64,000 bases of DNA, from assembly GCF_002127325.2 (NCBI RefSeq), contig NC_035434.2, positions 74,413,262 to 74,477,261 on the forward strand. Reading direction: 5' to 3'. This document shows, piece after piece, positions 21,858 through 33,677 of the stretch. The position numbers and the translations under genes are program-made. A model generated the notes under the pieces. The model saw only the letters and a list, made by a program, of their open reading frames with translations, had not been told where the DNA came from and made no database searches. This DNA is from Helianthus annuus. Lineage: Eukaryota > Streptophyta > Magnoliopsida > Asterales > Asteraceae. The stretch's first letter is position 1. The number at the start of each line of letters is the position of its first letter.

Positions 21858-23372
21858 TGTCACGGCTCCCGACCCTACCCTGGACGGAGTCGGGGGCCGC
21901 GGGCAGATTTCAGTGGTACCCGTGGTATTTAATTTATGCGACAGCGGAAGTCTTTTTACAACAGGATCTTTTCACCGGAAAATGCTCGTTTAATATATTA
22001 CACAAAGTTTAAGGGATGAATCCCATAATTTACAATAAGTAGATTTCACACAGAAATCTTTATTTTCCAAAACATGTTTTATTCATTTATTTACACTGAG
22101 CCACTTCTCTGAGCTTGGTAGTGCTTTACTGCACTTTTCCTGGACCACACAGATCACCTGAAACATGTTTGAAAAAGGTTTTGTCAGCGGGGAAACACTG
22201 AGAGAATCATTCCATTTTCTAAAACGACCCGTTAGTTATAAATTTACAGTATTAAGAGCGATTACAATGTTTCTATCAACCAATTATCAAGAATGGGTAT
22301 TTGTCACTCGACCGGATCTATGACTGTGGTCATACCACTATTGGGTCCCGTTGCCCTAATAGTGACGGTTTACTCACACAGAGTAATACTTACTCACATA
22401 GAGTAATACTCACTCACATAGAGTGATAAAAATATTAATGTGCACAATACCCCGCATACCAGCTGTAATTTGGTGATTACAAAGACTTAATCCCTGTAAT
22501 TATAACCTTTGAAAATAATTTGAGGTATTGTAATACTTACTCACAAACTGTGAGAAAACAGTTAAAAAGAAGAATGACTCACATTGCAGATTAACGAGCA
22601 ATAGATATAAGCCTACTGATTAGCCTTGATTACACCTAGTTTAACACAATGCACACACAGGCAGGTTAGTAACTAATACAGCAGCTACGTCAATTCACGA
22701 GATTAAACCCTCACAATGATTAATCAGTGCAATACTCGATAATTCAATCGGATTCACAACGAATAACAGAGCATAGTCCGAATTCGAACAGCACTCAAAT
22801 ATTCAAGTCGAAATCACGACGAATAATCAAAGTACAAGCTCAATTGAGCAGCACCTGGACTATCATTGGATAGTTATAATCGATCGGACGTTGAATCGTA
22901 ATAGCGATCGAGTTATTACCCTGATTGTGGCAGCACCTTGTGATTAGTGTGTGTGTGTTGGACGGTTTCTGTGATAACTCAGTCTACATAACTCGATTTT
23001 ACGTCGTTCCAAAGACAGAATTCAAGTCCCAATGCCCAGTATTTATACATGAAATTGGCATCTCCCGCGTGTCGTGGAAGATGAAAGTGATTCTGTCGCG
23101 ACTCGCCTGGGAAACCTATCTAGCCTAGAGTAGCCTTGTTGTGGGTATAGGCCTGCTGAGTTGGTTTCGACTGAAACTTAGCTCCCACGTAAAATTCGTT
23201 AAGATATTACCAACTAGGGTTTATCCCCCTCTGAGTTTTAGGGGCCCTGATCCTGATTCTGATTGTTATGAAAATTTTAGGGTTAGTGCAAAATTACTTG
23301 GGTGTCTCCATTAGGGTTTTCTTATTGACTAATTAGTGTCCTAATTGTTGATTTTTAGTGGCAGTTGTTACA
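21858..23372 (-). repeat. Element B 3' LTR
   Basis: Read on the minus strand it runs TGTAACAACTGCC ... GGGAGCCGTGACA. Contains a set of small hairpins at 22336-22554. 1515 bp, same length as the other LTR. Confidence 0.95.
22336..22554. other. Hairpin set in LTR of element B
   Basis: 22336-22364 CACTATT.../AATAGTG; 22370-22386 TTACTC-ACACA-GAGTAA; 22390-22406 TTACTC-ACATA-GAGTAA; 22411-22425 CACTC-ACATA-GAGTG; 22540-22554 CTCACAAACTGTGAG. The third changes both arms relative to the first two (TTACTC to CACTC, GAGTAA to GAGTG) while its loop stays. The second LTR has the same set at 29986-30204. Confidence 0.8.
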
Positions 23373-23408
23373 TTCTCCCCACCTTGAGAAAAATCTCGTC
23401 CTCGAGAT
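23373..23408 (-). promoter_or_regulatory. Element B polypurine tract
   Basis: On the minus strand AAGGTGGGGAGAA stands directly before TGTAAC, preceded by CTCGAGGACGAGATTT. Standard position for plus-strand priming. Confidence 0.85.
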
Positions 23409-26400
23409 TTACTGGAATAGATGAGGGTACTTTCGCTTCATTTCCGATTCCAGTTCCCACGTGTATTCTGGTCCTCTCTTGGATTCCCATTTGACTTTTA
23501 CTAGCACTAGTCGTTTGTGCTTAAGAAACCTGATCTTCCGGTCTTCTATTTGTAGGGGTTTCTCTACGAATTTTAGCTTTTCATTTACCTCTATATCTTG
23601 AAGAGGTACTACTAGGGATCCGTCTGACAAACATTTCTTGAGATTGGATACATGAAATACATCATGTACTCCAGCTAACTCTTCTGGTAGTTGTAAACGA
23701 TAAGCTACTGGTCCGATTCGTTGGATCACTGGAAATGGTCCTACATATCTTGGACTCAGTTTTCCTTTCTTACCAAATCGTACGACTCCTTTCCAAGGAG
23801 AAACTTTTAAAAGTACTTTATCTCCTACTTGGAATTCTAAAGGTTTGCGACGATCATCAGCATAGCTCTTCTGACGATCTCGAGCTGTTTTCAGTCTTTC
23901 CTTGATCTGGGTTATCTTATCAGTAGTCTCTTGTACTATTTCAGGACCTGATAATTGACTTTCTCCGATTTCTGCCCAGCATACTGGAGTTCTGCATTTG
24001 CGTCCATACAGTGCTTCGAATGGTGCAGCTTCGATGCTTGAATGATAACTATTGTTATAGGAGAATTCTATTAATGGCAAATGGCTATCCCAATTACCAC
24101 CAAAGTCAATTACACATACTCGGAGCATGTCTTCTAGAGTTTGTATTGTCCTTTCACTCTGTCCGTCTGTTTGTGGATGATATGCAGTACTTAGATTTAG
24201 TCGAGTTCCCATTGCTTTCTGAAAACTTTTCCAGAAATGAGAAGTAAATCGACTATCTCTATCCGATACTATGGAGAGTGGGACTCCATGTAGGGACACT
24301 ACTTCGTCCACGTACAGTTATGCTAACCTTTCCATGCTGAAGGTTTCTTTCATTGGTAAGAAATGAGCTGATTTGGTTAATCGATCTACAATTACCCAAA
24401 TTGCATCATTACCTCTTTTGGTTCTGGGTAACTTAGTAACAAAATCCATCGTTATGAGTTCCCATTTCCATACAGGCATTTCTAGTTGTTGAAGTAATCA
24501 TGAAGGTTTCTGGTGTTCTGCCTTAACTTGTGAACAAGTTAAACACTTGGATACGTATTCAGCTATATCCTTTTTCATTCCTATCCACCAAAAATGATTT
24601 CTTAAATCTTGGTACATCTTATTGTTTCCTGGGTGCATGGTATACCTAGATTTATGAGCTTCTTCTAAGATTCTATTTCTTAACTCTCCTTGTTTAGGTA
24701 CCCAAATTCGTTTCTTATGGAATTTCCAAATTCCATCATTTTCTTTTTCTAGTTCTTTTAGGTAACCTTTCATTCCTTCAGCACCATCTTTGATTGCTGT
24801 TTCTTGAACCTCTTTGATTTGTGCCATTAAATCTACCTGGAGATTTAATCTCAGAGCACGGACTCGTTTCTGTTTCTCATGGTACTTACGACTTAAGGCA
24901 TCTGCAACCACATTTGCCTTTCCTTCGTGATATTGAATATCACAGTCGTAATCGCTTAGCATCTCCATCCATCTTCTTTGCCTCATGTTTAATTCTTTTT
25001 GCCCAAATATATATCTTAAACTTTTATGATCTGTATAGACAGTAAACTTACTTCCATACAGATAATGTCTCCAGGTTTTAAGGGCAAAGATTATGGCTCC
25101 TAATTCTAGATCATGAGTCGTATAATTTTCTTCGTGCTTTTTCAGTTGTCTAGAAGCATACGCAATTACCTTATTGCGTTGCATTAACACACATCCGTAT
25201 CCTAATTTTGAAGCATCACAGTATACCTCAAAATCATCTGTTCCTTCGGGTAAAGATAAGATTGGTGCATTTGTTAACCTATGCTTTAAAATCTTAAAAG
25301 CTTCTTCTTGTCTAGGTCCCCATTCAAACCTAGCAGCTTTACAGGTTAACTTAGTTAAAGGTACGGCTATCTTAGAGAAATCTTTGATAAATCGTCTATA
25401 GTATCCAGCTAAGCCTAGAAAACTTCTTATCTCCATAGCTGTTTGTGGGACTTTCCATTTCGTAATGGCTTCTATCTTAGCAGGATCTACATGAATACCT
25501 TCATGATTTACCACATGACCTAAGAATTGTACCTCTTGCAGCCAAAATTCACACTTTGAAAATTTGGCATAAAGCCTTTCTTTTCTTAATAAAGTTAAGA
25601 GAACGTGTAAGTGTCCACAATGTTCTTTTTGGCTTTTGGAATAAATAAGTATATCGTCGATGAAAACGATCACAAATTTATCCAAGTATGGTTTACAGAT
25701 TCGATTCATCATGTCCATGAATGCTGCTGGGGCATTCGTTAATCCAAAGGGCATGACTGTAAACTCATAATGACCATACCTAGTTCTGAAAGCGGTTTTA
25801 GGTATGTCTTCTTCTTGTACTTTCAGCTGATGATATCCAGATCTTAAATCTATCTTTGAGAAGTACCTAGCTCCTTGTAATTGATCAAAAAGATCATCAA
25901 TCCTAGGTAATGGGTATCGATTCTTAATCGTAACCTTATTCAATTCTCTATAATCGATACACATTCTCATCGACCCATCTTTCTTTTTCACAAACAACAC
26001 TGGTGCACCCCAAGGGGATGAACTAGGTTGTATGAATCCTTTGCTTAACAATTCATCTAATTGCTTTTTCAATTCTAACATTTCAGTAGGTGCTAATCTA
26101 TAGGGTGCTTTAGCTATTGGTGCAGTACCTGGAATTAAATGAATTCTAAATTCTACTTCTCTATAAGGTGGTAGTCCAGGTAATTCTTCTGGAAAAATAT
26201 CTGGGTATTCTGACACTACCGGGATGTCCTGAAGTTCTTTATCCTTAGTGCTAACGGTTACTGAAATCATATACACCATCTCCTGCTTTCTTGAATAACT
26301 AGCCAATTTCATTACTGAAATGAATTTTAGTGGCTTTCGAGGTTTATCTCCAGTAATTAAAATTACTTCTCCGGAAGGTGTTTGAATTTCTACAGCATTT

Positions 26401-26714
26401 TTGTCACATAGGATTCGTGCATGGTTGGCTATTAGCCAATCCATTCCTAAGACTACATCGAATCCTGCTAAATTCATTGGTAACAAATTTGCAGAAAACT
26501 TATGGCCTAATAATTCTATTTTTCCTTCTTGCCAGATTTTATCTATTTTCACAGAATTTCCTTCTGCGGTTTCTACTGTAAAGATTTGCCTAAGAGGGGT
26601 TAAAGGTAAATTAAGATCTTGGCAAAATAAAGTATTTATAAAACTTTGGTTCGCACCAGAGTCAAATAATACTTTTGCAAATACGTTGTGAACTAAGAAC
26701 GTACCAGCTATCAC
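23409..26714 (-). pseudogene. Element B pol: protease, RT, RNase H, integrase, chromodomain
   Basis: One frame of 1102 codons with two in-frame stops. Protease: [11 protein letters not shown] near 26660. [13 protein letters not shown] about 25950, [13 protein letters not shown] about 25640-25680. RNase [17 protein letters not shown] to VVADALSRK (about 25220-24890). Integrase H2C2 zinc domain ([18 protein letters not shown]) near 24650-24530; core with SDRDSRFTS and [12 protein letters not shown] near 24270-24150; GPY/F-like [13 protein letters not shown]; chromodomain-like tail ending KYPHLFQ. Stops lie at 24498-24500 (TGA, after HQKPS) and near 24320 (TAA, before LYVDEVV), both inside integrase. 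The frame is otherwise kept, so decay is recent. It is in the same frame as gag upstream. Confidence 0.95.
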
Positions 26715-26795
26715 ATCTGGAATGAGTTCGGCCTCTTGAGTGGTTAGCTGGAATGCCCGCGCATTTCTCTTGGTTGTTCCTTCAGCTGGTTTGGC

Positions 26796-27896
26796 TTAGT
26801 TAACTACAGGTTTAGCTATCTTAGGACATTCAAATTGAAAGTGTCCCCTTTCTCTGCAATTATAACAAACTCTTGTTTTCTTCCTGCAGTCTTCTTCCCG
26901 ATGTCCTTTCATTTTGCAAAAATTGCAAACCATGTTGCATTGTCCATAATGCTTCTTTTTGCAAATTTTGCAGAACGGAGGTGATGAGGATTGCCCGGTT
27001 CCTCTTTTCTTGGTATTACCCACACGAAATCCTTGGGTAATCTTTTGAGCTAATTCCTTCTTGCGGTCTTCCTCTCTTGTGCGTACCAATTCATCTGTTA
27101 GGGTATTAGCTAATTCTACAGCATCGTCAATAGTACGAGGTCTTGCAGCTTTAACGATGTTTCGGATCTCACTAATTAACCCCCAGATGTAACGAGAAAT
27201 AAGTACCGGCTCTGGCGAAGCCAGTGATGGCACTATCCTTGCGTATTCAAAGAATGTCGAAGTATAGCCCCGACAATCTACACCTAGCATACGATGACTC
27301 AGGAACTTGTTTGCCATTTGTTCCTTCTCGTATTCGGGACAAAATTTTCTTTCTACCAGATTCTTAAATTCTTCCCAACTCATGGCATAGGCTATCCTTC
27401 TTCCTTTTGCCTGGAGGACCGTGTTCCACCATTCTAGTGCTCCTTCTTTGAACAGATTTGATGCATACATCACTTGATCCTCTTCGGCACATTTGCTTAT
27501 TGCAATTACTGCCTCGGTTTTCTCTAACCAACGCAGTGTTGCAGTTGCCCCTTCATTACCTGCAAATTCTGCGGTTTTGCAAGCAAGAAATTCTTTGTAA
27601 GTGCAACCAGGCGTTGCAGCTTTTATTCTCTTAGGGAGTGGGGCCTGTTGCGGATCATGATCGTCATGATTGCCGCCTCCATTTATGCTGTTACTGCCGT
27701 TATCTTCTGGAATACGTTTACTAGGAATTAATTGTGGTTCGGCAGGTTTCTGAACAGCAGCCACAATTTCTGGAATAGCATGGGCTATTCCTTGGGCGAT
27801 AAAGTGCTCAATATCTTGTCGGGTCATATATTGATCTTCCTGTTCTTGCTCAGATTGATTTACTTCATTAATTGGTTCATTGTTAACGTTTTCCAT
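26796..27896 (-). CDS. Element B gag with two zinc knuckles
   Basis: 366 codons. N-terminal part rich in E and Q, then the retrotransposon gag fold (LRWLEKTEAVIAI, LEWWNTVL, WEEFKNLVERKFCP, YEKEQMANKFL). Two CCHC-like knuckles follow: CNFCKMKGHREEDC and CYNCRERGHFQFEC, with a preceding CKICKKKHYGQC. It packages RNA into the virus-like particle. A TAA at 26796-26798 ends it, but pol goes on in the same frame 27 codons later, so gag and pol were probably one polyprotein and this stop is a third lesion. The ATG is directly preceded by TTTTTACCAATTAGCAG, which resembles a 3' splice site. Confidence 0.93.
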   Translation of the reverse strand: MENVNNEPINEVNQSEQEQEDQYMTRQDIEHFIAQGIAHAIPEIVAAVQKPAEPQLIPSKRIPEDNGSNSINGGGNHDDHDPQQAPLPKRIKAATPGCTYKEFLACKTAEFAGNEGATATLRWLEKTEAVIAISKCAEEDQVMYASNLFKEGALEWWNTVLQAKGRRIAYAMSWEEFKNLVERKFCPEYEKEQMANKFLSHRMLGVDCRGYTSTFFEYARIVPSLASPEPVLISRYIWGLISEIRNIVKAARPRTIDDAVELANTLTDELVRTREEDRKKELAQKITQGFRVGNTKKRGTGQSSSPPFCKICKKKHYGQCNMVCNFCKMKGHREEDCRKKTRVCYNCRERGHFQFECPKIAKPVVN

Positions 27897-28137
27897 CTGC
27901 TAATTGGTAAAAATTATTAGTGTCTAACTTATCAATGACAAAATTCACATAGATAAACACATAGATTATCACAACATACAAGCATAACCAAAATTGTCGA
28001 TTTCTCGACTTTTACCTTGTTATGGTATATTGTATATGCATCCATACACACCATATTTTACAGAGTTTTATTGCCCATTTTACAGAATTTTAAGTTACTA
28101 TTATACAATACTGCTTTCTGTGGTTTAACTGACTGTT

Positions 28138-28887
28138 CTAGTAACGATGCTCCCTCTCATCGTACTTCCAAGTTAGATGCTCTCCCATTTCCCTGATCTT
28201 ATTACCTGTACCTATCAGTTCTTCACCGAACTGACGGAGTTCAGCTAGGTTTTCATTACTCATGGGAGGATTTGGGAGTGGTTCTGGGTCAAATTGTGGA
28301 AGAAAGTTATAAGGACTGTTGACTATGTTTTGGAATTGCCAGTCATTGGTCCACCATTCCTCCATTTGGCCTAATGGTCTGGTATGAACTAGTGGGTCTG
28401 GAATAGCTGGTCCTAGGTTTAGTGGGAATTGAACTGTAGCCGGGTAAGAGAAGAGATTATCGTTGATAGGCTCTAAAACATCACAATTTTCCAGTAGGCG
28501 ATCTATTTCGTCCTGGAACGTGATTTCCTCAGACTGTTTAGAGCTTTCGCCAATTTCTATTCCCTTTTGTTTCAGATCTATTCCTATTTCCTTTTCTGGT
28601 GGTTTCAAACTTTCTCCAGTTTCTATTTCTTTTCCCTTGTTCATGCTCACAGGATTTTCTATTTTAGGAAGTCTCCTAGTGGTTGGTTTCCTACGACGTA
28701 CTTTCCTCCACCCTACGTATCTTCTTTTCTTTTTAGGTTTGGCTTTTTCTAGCGGTGGAGCTTTGAATTCCACAGGTTCTTCTATGTCAGCAATGTAACC
28801 AGTAAAGTCGTGAGAGACTTCAATAGGCACTGGATATAAGTTGAGATTCTGGAATGCTTCCGACATCTCATTCATGCTGCATAGCAT
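28138..28887 (-). CDS. Element B extra ORF 2 (249 aa, basic, function unknown)
   Basis: Intact ORF between the leader and gag, same strand. I recognise no enzyme or gag domain. It has a strongly basic segment near residues 50-75 (KPKKKRR ... RRRKPTTRR), a good nuclear-localisation or RNA-binding candidate, an acidic/Q-K region, and a W/P-rich C-terminal third (EEWWTNDWQFQNI, PEPLPNPPMSNENLAELRQF) ending in a likely helix. The ATG codons follow a pyrimidine-containing stretch with TATGCAG, so it could be reached by splicing. Extra ORFs ahead of gag are known in a few plant gypsy lineages such as Ogre/Tat, rarely in chromoviruses. Confidence 0.7.
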   Translation of the reverse strand: MLCSMNEMSEAFQNLNLYPVPIEVSHDFTGYIADIEEPVEFKAPPLEKAKPKKKRRYVGWRKVRRRKPTTRRLPKIENPVSMNKGKEIETGESLKPPEKEIGIDLKQKGIEIGESSKQSEEITFQDEIDRLLENCDVLEPINDNLFSYPATVQFPLNLGPAIPDPLVHTRPLGQMEEWWTNDWQFQNIVNSPYNFLPQFDPEPLPNPPMSNENLAELRQFGEELIGTGNKIREMGEHLTWKYDEREHRY

Positions 28888-29053
28888 ATATGTAAAAATG
28901 CAATGTTAAAACTTTGGAACAAAGTTTAACAAGCAAACACTGAAGTTCTATTGCATTTTAATTTATACAAAGGACAACAGAAATAAACACACTGGGATTT
29001 TATTTATTTACTGGATAGTGATTTTTCTTACTAGCCCCAACTTATCAGTTATT

Positions 29054-29359
29054 TTAGAAATTTGCATTTTCTGCTACAGTAGCTAGCATATAGAGATTTG
29101 CCCATTTCCCGTCTATTTTATCTTCCCAAGGTGTACTATTACCCAATTCTTGGACTTCTGGGTTAAACCTAACTCTCTTGGTTTGGGGTTTCTTTTTCTC
29201 CTGACTCTTTTTAAGTATCGAATCCCTTTTCTCTGGGGAAAGAGGATTTTCATAGTTTGCCTTGCGGACAAAGATTCCTTCTTCTAGGTTTACTGGGTTT
29301 CTAGAAGAAGATGCCACATCTAGTTTGTGGTAGATAGCAGACAGCTTTTGCTTACCCAT
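29054..29359 (-). CDS. Element B extra ORF 1 (101 aa, basic, function unknown)
   Basis: Intact small ORF closest to the 5' LTR. Highly charged: KKSQEKKKPQTKRVRFNPEV near the middle. KRVRF fits the RVxF pattern used to dock protein phosphatase 1, though such short matches are often chance. The ATG lies one base after TTTTTAGTTACAG, a 3' splice-site-like sequence. No homology recognised. It could be a leader exon product or a relic; conservation of an open frame in an element whose pol is broken argues mildly for use, or simply for recent insertion. Confidence 0.6.
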   Translation of the reverse strand: MGKQKLSAIYHKLDVASSSRNPVNLEEGIFVRKANYENPLSPEKRDSILKKSQEKKKPQTKRVRFNPEVQELGNSTPWEDKIDGKWANLYMLATVAENANF

Positions 29360-29490
29360 ACTGTAACTAAAAATAACCAGTTAATAAAACATATAATCAC
29401 CGAATAACAATTAGTAAAATTAAGCATTTGGACAAAATACTTAATTTAGGCTTAATCAGTGGCTCGATCAGTGGCTCAATTTAATTATTA

Positions 29491-29504
29491 GCTCTGATAC
29501 CACC
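29491..29504 (-). other. Element B primer-binding site (tRNA-iMet)
   Basis: The minus strand reads GGTGGTATCAGAGC three bases after the 5' LTR. TGGTATCAGAGC pairs with the 3' end of plant initiator tRNA-Met, which primes minus-strand synthesis. Confidence 0.93.
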
Positions 29505-29507
29505 TTC

Positions 29508-31022
29508 TGTCACGGCTCCCGACCCTACCCTGGACGGAGTCGGGGGCCGCGGGCAGATTTCAGTGGTACCCGTGGTATTTAATTTATGCGACAGCGGAAG
29601 TCTTTTTACAACAGGATCTTTTCACCGGAAAATGCTCGTTTAATATATTACACAAAGTTTAAGGGATGAATCCCATAATTTACAATAAGTTGATTTCACA
29701 CAGAAATCTTTATTTTCCAAAACATGTTTTATTCATTTATTTACACTGAGCCACTTCTCTGAGCTTGGTAGTGCTTTACTGCACTTTTCCTGGATCACAC
29801 AGATCACCTGAAACATGTTTGAAAAAGGTTTTGTCAGCGGGGAAATACTGAGTGAATCATTCCATTTTCTAAAACGACCCGTTAGTTATAAATTTACAGT
29901 ATTAAGAGCGATTACAATGTTTCTATCAACCAATTATCAAGAATGGGTATTTGTCACTTGACCGGATCTGTGACTGTGGTCATACCACTATTGGGTCCCG
30001 TTGCCCTAATAGTGACGGTTTACTCACACAGAGTAATACTTACTCACATAGAGTAATACTCACTCACATAGAGTGATAAAAATAGTAATGTGCACAATAC
30101 CCCACATACCAGCTGTAATTTGGTGATTACAAAGACTTAATCCCTGTAATTATAACCTTTGAAAATAATTTGAGGTATTGTAATACTTACTCACAAACTG
30201 TGAGAAAACAGTTAAAAAGAAGAATGACTCACATTGCAGATTAACGAGCAATAGATATAAGCCTACATATTAGCCTTGATTACACCTAGTTTAACACAAT
30301 GCACACACAGGCAGGTTAGTAACTAATACAGCAGCTACGTCAATTCACGAGATTAAACCCTCACAATGATTAATCAGTGCAATACTCGATAATTCAATCG
30401 GATTCACAACGAATAACAGAGCATAGTCCGAATTCGAACAGCACTCAAATATTCAAGTCGAAATCACGACGAATAATCAAAGTACAAGCTCAATTGAGCA
30501 GCACCTGGACTATCATTGGATAGTTATAATCGATCGGACGTTGAATCGTAATAGCGATCGAGTTATTACCCTGATTGTGGCAGCACCTTGTGACTAGTGT
30601 GTGTGTGTTGGACGGTTTCTGTGATAACTCAGTCTACATAACTCGATTTTACGTCGTTCCAAAGACAGAATTCAAGTCCCAATGCCCAGTATTTATACAT
30701 GAAATTGGCATCTCCCGCGTGTCGCGGAAGATGACAGTGATTCTGTCGCGACTCGCCTGGGAAACCTATCTAGCCTAGAGTAGCCTTGTTGTGGGTATAG
30801 GCCTGCTGAGTTGGTTTCGACTGAAACTTAGCTCCCACGTAAAATTCGTTAAGATATTACCAACTAGGGTTTATCCCCCTCTGAGTTTTAGGGGCCCTGA
30901 TCCTGATTCTGATTGTTATGAAAATTTTAGGGTTAGTGCAAAATTACTTGGGTGTCTCCATTAGGGTTTTCTTATTGACTAATTAGTGTCCTAATTGTTG
31001 ATTTTTAGTGGCAGTTGTTACA
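29508..31022 (-). repeat. Element B 5' LTR
   Basis: 1515 bp, TG...CA borders as in the other LTR. Hairpin set at 29986-30204. The TSD TCTAC follows at 31023. Confidence 0.95.
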
Positions 31023-31027
31023 TCTAC

Positions 31028-32492
31028 ACCTTTCTATCTTTTAAAACTCAACTTTTAACCGTGAAATCTACTGATTTGAGGTGTTCTAAGAGGATGTCAT
31101 CAAGAGTTCATATGAACTTCAAAGTATGACCTCATTTCACCATGAACAACTCAGATCTGGGTGATTTCCACATGTTTTTATAACAATCTCACCTAAAAAT
31201 CTATGTATCTAATCAAAGTATTGTGTGATTTCGGGTTAAACATGGAAAAACCGTCAAGAACTGCAAGATCTGATGACTTGGCCGTTAGAACGGGACGGAA
31301 CTGATGGAATCTCAGTTGTTTAACACCATATCACACCATCTCAGTAAAACCACCTGTATCCTTTCCAAAACTATCAAGAACAACTGATCAGGACGTCAGA
31401 ACAGACTGTTGTCAACCGACCGGATGGGCCATTCGACCGGATGAGTATCATCCGACCGGATATCTGCATCCGACCCAAACAATTGTCGTCCGACCGGATG
31501 AGGTCATCCGATCGGATATCTGCATCCGACCCAAACAACTGTCGTCCGACCGGATGAGGACATTCGACCGGATATCTGCCATCCGACCCAAACAATCTGT
31601 CGTCCGACCGGATGTGGTCATCCGACCGGATATCTGTCATCCGACCCAAATATCTGTCAACCGACCGGATGGGTGTCATCCGACCAGATGAGTATCATCC
31701 GATTGGATATGTGTCATTACGATAATATTTCCGTTTAGCACACCATCGCTTACGATACCATTCAATGATTAGGCTAACTCAGACGCACTCTCAACCTATC
31801 CAATCAAGTTGTGTCCTCGCTAAATACGCACTGTGAGTATACTCGAACCCCTTTTAATCGCATTTTTTTGGTGTAACATACGTTCCTAATAAATCGAACT
31901 TATTAAACGAATTATTCAATCAGTCTATTTAACACTTGCGAATAACTGTCATGCATATTTACACGTGATGCTAGTTACATATGTGTTAGGACTTATACTC
32001 GCAAGGTCCCTCCTTAACTAGTATAGTACTATAGCACCCGACGGGGTCTAGTTAGGATGAATAGCAATCGCAATCGCAGCTCGAGTGACTTAGCTGGTAG
32101 TATCTGTCTTTTTGCATATATGTCAAGGTATCCCGTTTATGTATTTTGTAATTCACAACACTTTTAACTATTTTATCGCTACACTATCAAACTTGTATAC
32201 TCGCCAATACTTTCGTATTGACGTTGTTTTAACGTATGTTGCAGGTTAGATCGCTATCTGCATCAAATCAAGCTAGGAAGTCTAGAAACTCGCCTAGAAA
32301 TCTAGGTTGTCGGATTTGTATTGTTCGAGAGGACAAGAAATCTGTGATAACTTATGTGATTGTATTATTTGTTAGTATGGGATAACGAATGTAATAAATA
32401 TTATCGCAATATAGTTGTTATGGATTCTCTTGAGCAATCTGATTCGCCTAGTGCCGCGCCCCGATGATTCCGCCATCGGTTGGGGTGTGACA
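31028..32492 (+). repeat. Element A 5' LTR, second part
   Basis: Continues LTR A after the B insertion: ACACCTTTCTATCTTTTAAA matches 44613 onward. Ends CGGTTGGGGTGTGACA. Holds a palindrome array at 31410-31710. Confidence 0.92.
31410..31710 (+). repeat. CATCCGACCGGAT palindrome array
   Basis: About fifteen units such as CATCCGACCGGATATCTGC and GTCGTCCGACCGGATGAGG, mixed with CATCCGACCCAAACAA. The 3' LTR has the same array, with several units gained or lost, at 45015-45265. Confidence 0.85.
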
Positions 32493-32495
32493 GAT

Positions 32496-32511
32496 TGGTA
32501 TCAGAGCCATA
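32496..32511 (+). other. Element A primer-binding site (tRNA-iMet)
   Basis: TGGTATCAGAGCCATA three bases after the LTR end; complementary to initiator tRNA-Met. Confidence 0.93.
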
Positions 32512-33677
32512 ACTATAGGGAATTAGGCAAGACTCGACCTAGTCCAGGTTGATGTCTTAGAAATTGACCTAGTCTATAGTCTAGTACCAACAGGCCGACT
32601 CGTACGAACCCAGTAGGGTTTATATTGGACCTACTTGATACTCTCGATCGAAATTACTAAAAACTACAACTTTGTGTGAACATCGCATACTACAGCTTCA
32701 CACGAAGAAGCCTTTCCTAAGGCTGGAATACTACTTAGCCCTTCCTAAGGCTGACACAATACACATGTTTTCGAAAATACTCGCCTATCACAACCGAGTG
32801 ATCCAGTCAAGACCAGGTGTGAAAACCAAGAACTCTCGATAGGATTGCTTACTCAGCACATTTTTCTAGCACGGGGACCTTTTGTTGAGTTAGGAGTGAC
32901 ATCCATATCTCGACAAAGGCCTCCATTCCGAAATTCTAGTGGAACTCTCGGATTTATCCGATGAGCACAACCACAATTAGGAACGAAGCTGTTAAGTCAG
33001 GGGTGAAACTCGTTTCTTAATAAACCGTTCCACTCTTTAAAATGGTTTTCGAAAAGCTCTCACCAAGGACTCGACCATAACCATGACTCGAGCCATGCGA
33101 TGACTAGGAAGACGAATGCCATGAGCTGCATCCCAATAAAAGAATAAGTCTTCTAGGTCTACGCGCGTGCACGAACTTGTTGGTCACAGTTGGGTTACCT
33201 TGGGTAGTCGACGCCTAAACACACACGAGGCACTCCGAGTATTTTACTAAGCCTACGACTCGCCGGTTTTACGCTTTGATAAACTTAGTTACGCTTTATG
33301 TGTTTATTTTACGATTTATCAATTTTCGCTCCCTGTTTTACAAGACGCACAACTCGCACAGCCATCGCAATCTAAAATGAAGACCGAATGTTCGCAACAA
33401 AACTAATGTCTAATTGCTCGCTTTCTCTCTCCCTCTCTCTCTCAACGCGTCCTCGCGTATTCTAGACCATAATATACATGTGTAAGTATAAACTACAACT
33501 ATCTATAACTAAATACAAACAAAGCATTATGTGAGAACCTAGGAATTTTGTGTCTCCTATGTGGCTCCTATGTGAAATCTAATATATTACACGCTACAAG
33601 TTTTGATCGCGCTCAATCGCATCGCAAACTCAAAAATCATTATGATCGAATCTCATTCCAAATCTCTCTCTGTCTAG
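32512..33677 (+). other. Element A untranslated leader
   Basis: Noncoding stretch between primer site and gag. Contains CTAAGGCTGG-type repeats near 32715-32750 and a CT-rich run at 33420-33450 ahead of the gag ATG. No ORF of note. Confidence 0.6.

Larger units (their letters stand above)
21858..31022 (-). mobile_element. Element B: Ty3/gypsy retrotransposon with extra leader ORFs
   Basis: 9165-bp element inserted in the 5' LTR of A; TSD TCTAC at 21853-21857 and 31023-31027. Both LTRs are 1515 bp. Minus-strand order: 5' LTR 31022-29508, primer site 29504-29491, 101-aa ORF, 249-aa ORF, gag, pol, polypurine tract 23385-23373, 3' LTR 23372-21858. The two LTRs differ at about a dozen positions that I noticed, so it is fairly young. 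gag-pol has three in-frame stops. Confidence 0.96.
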
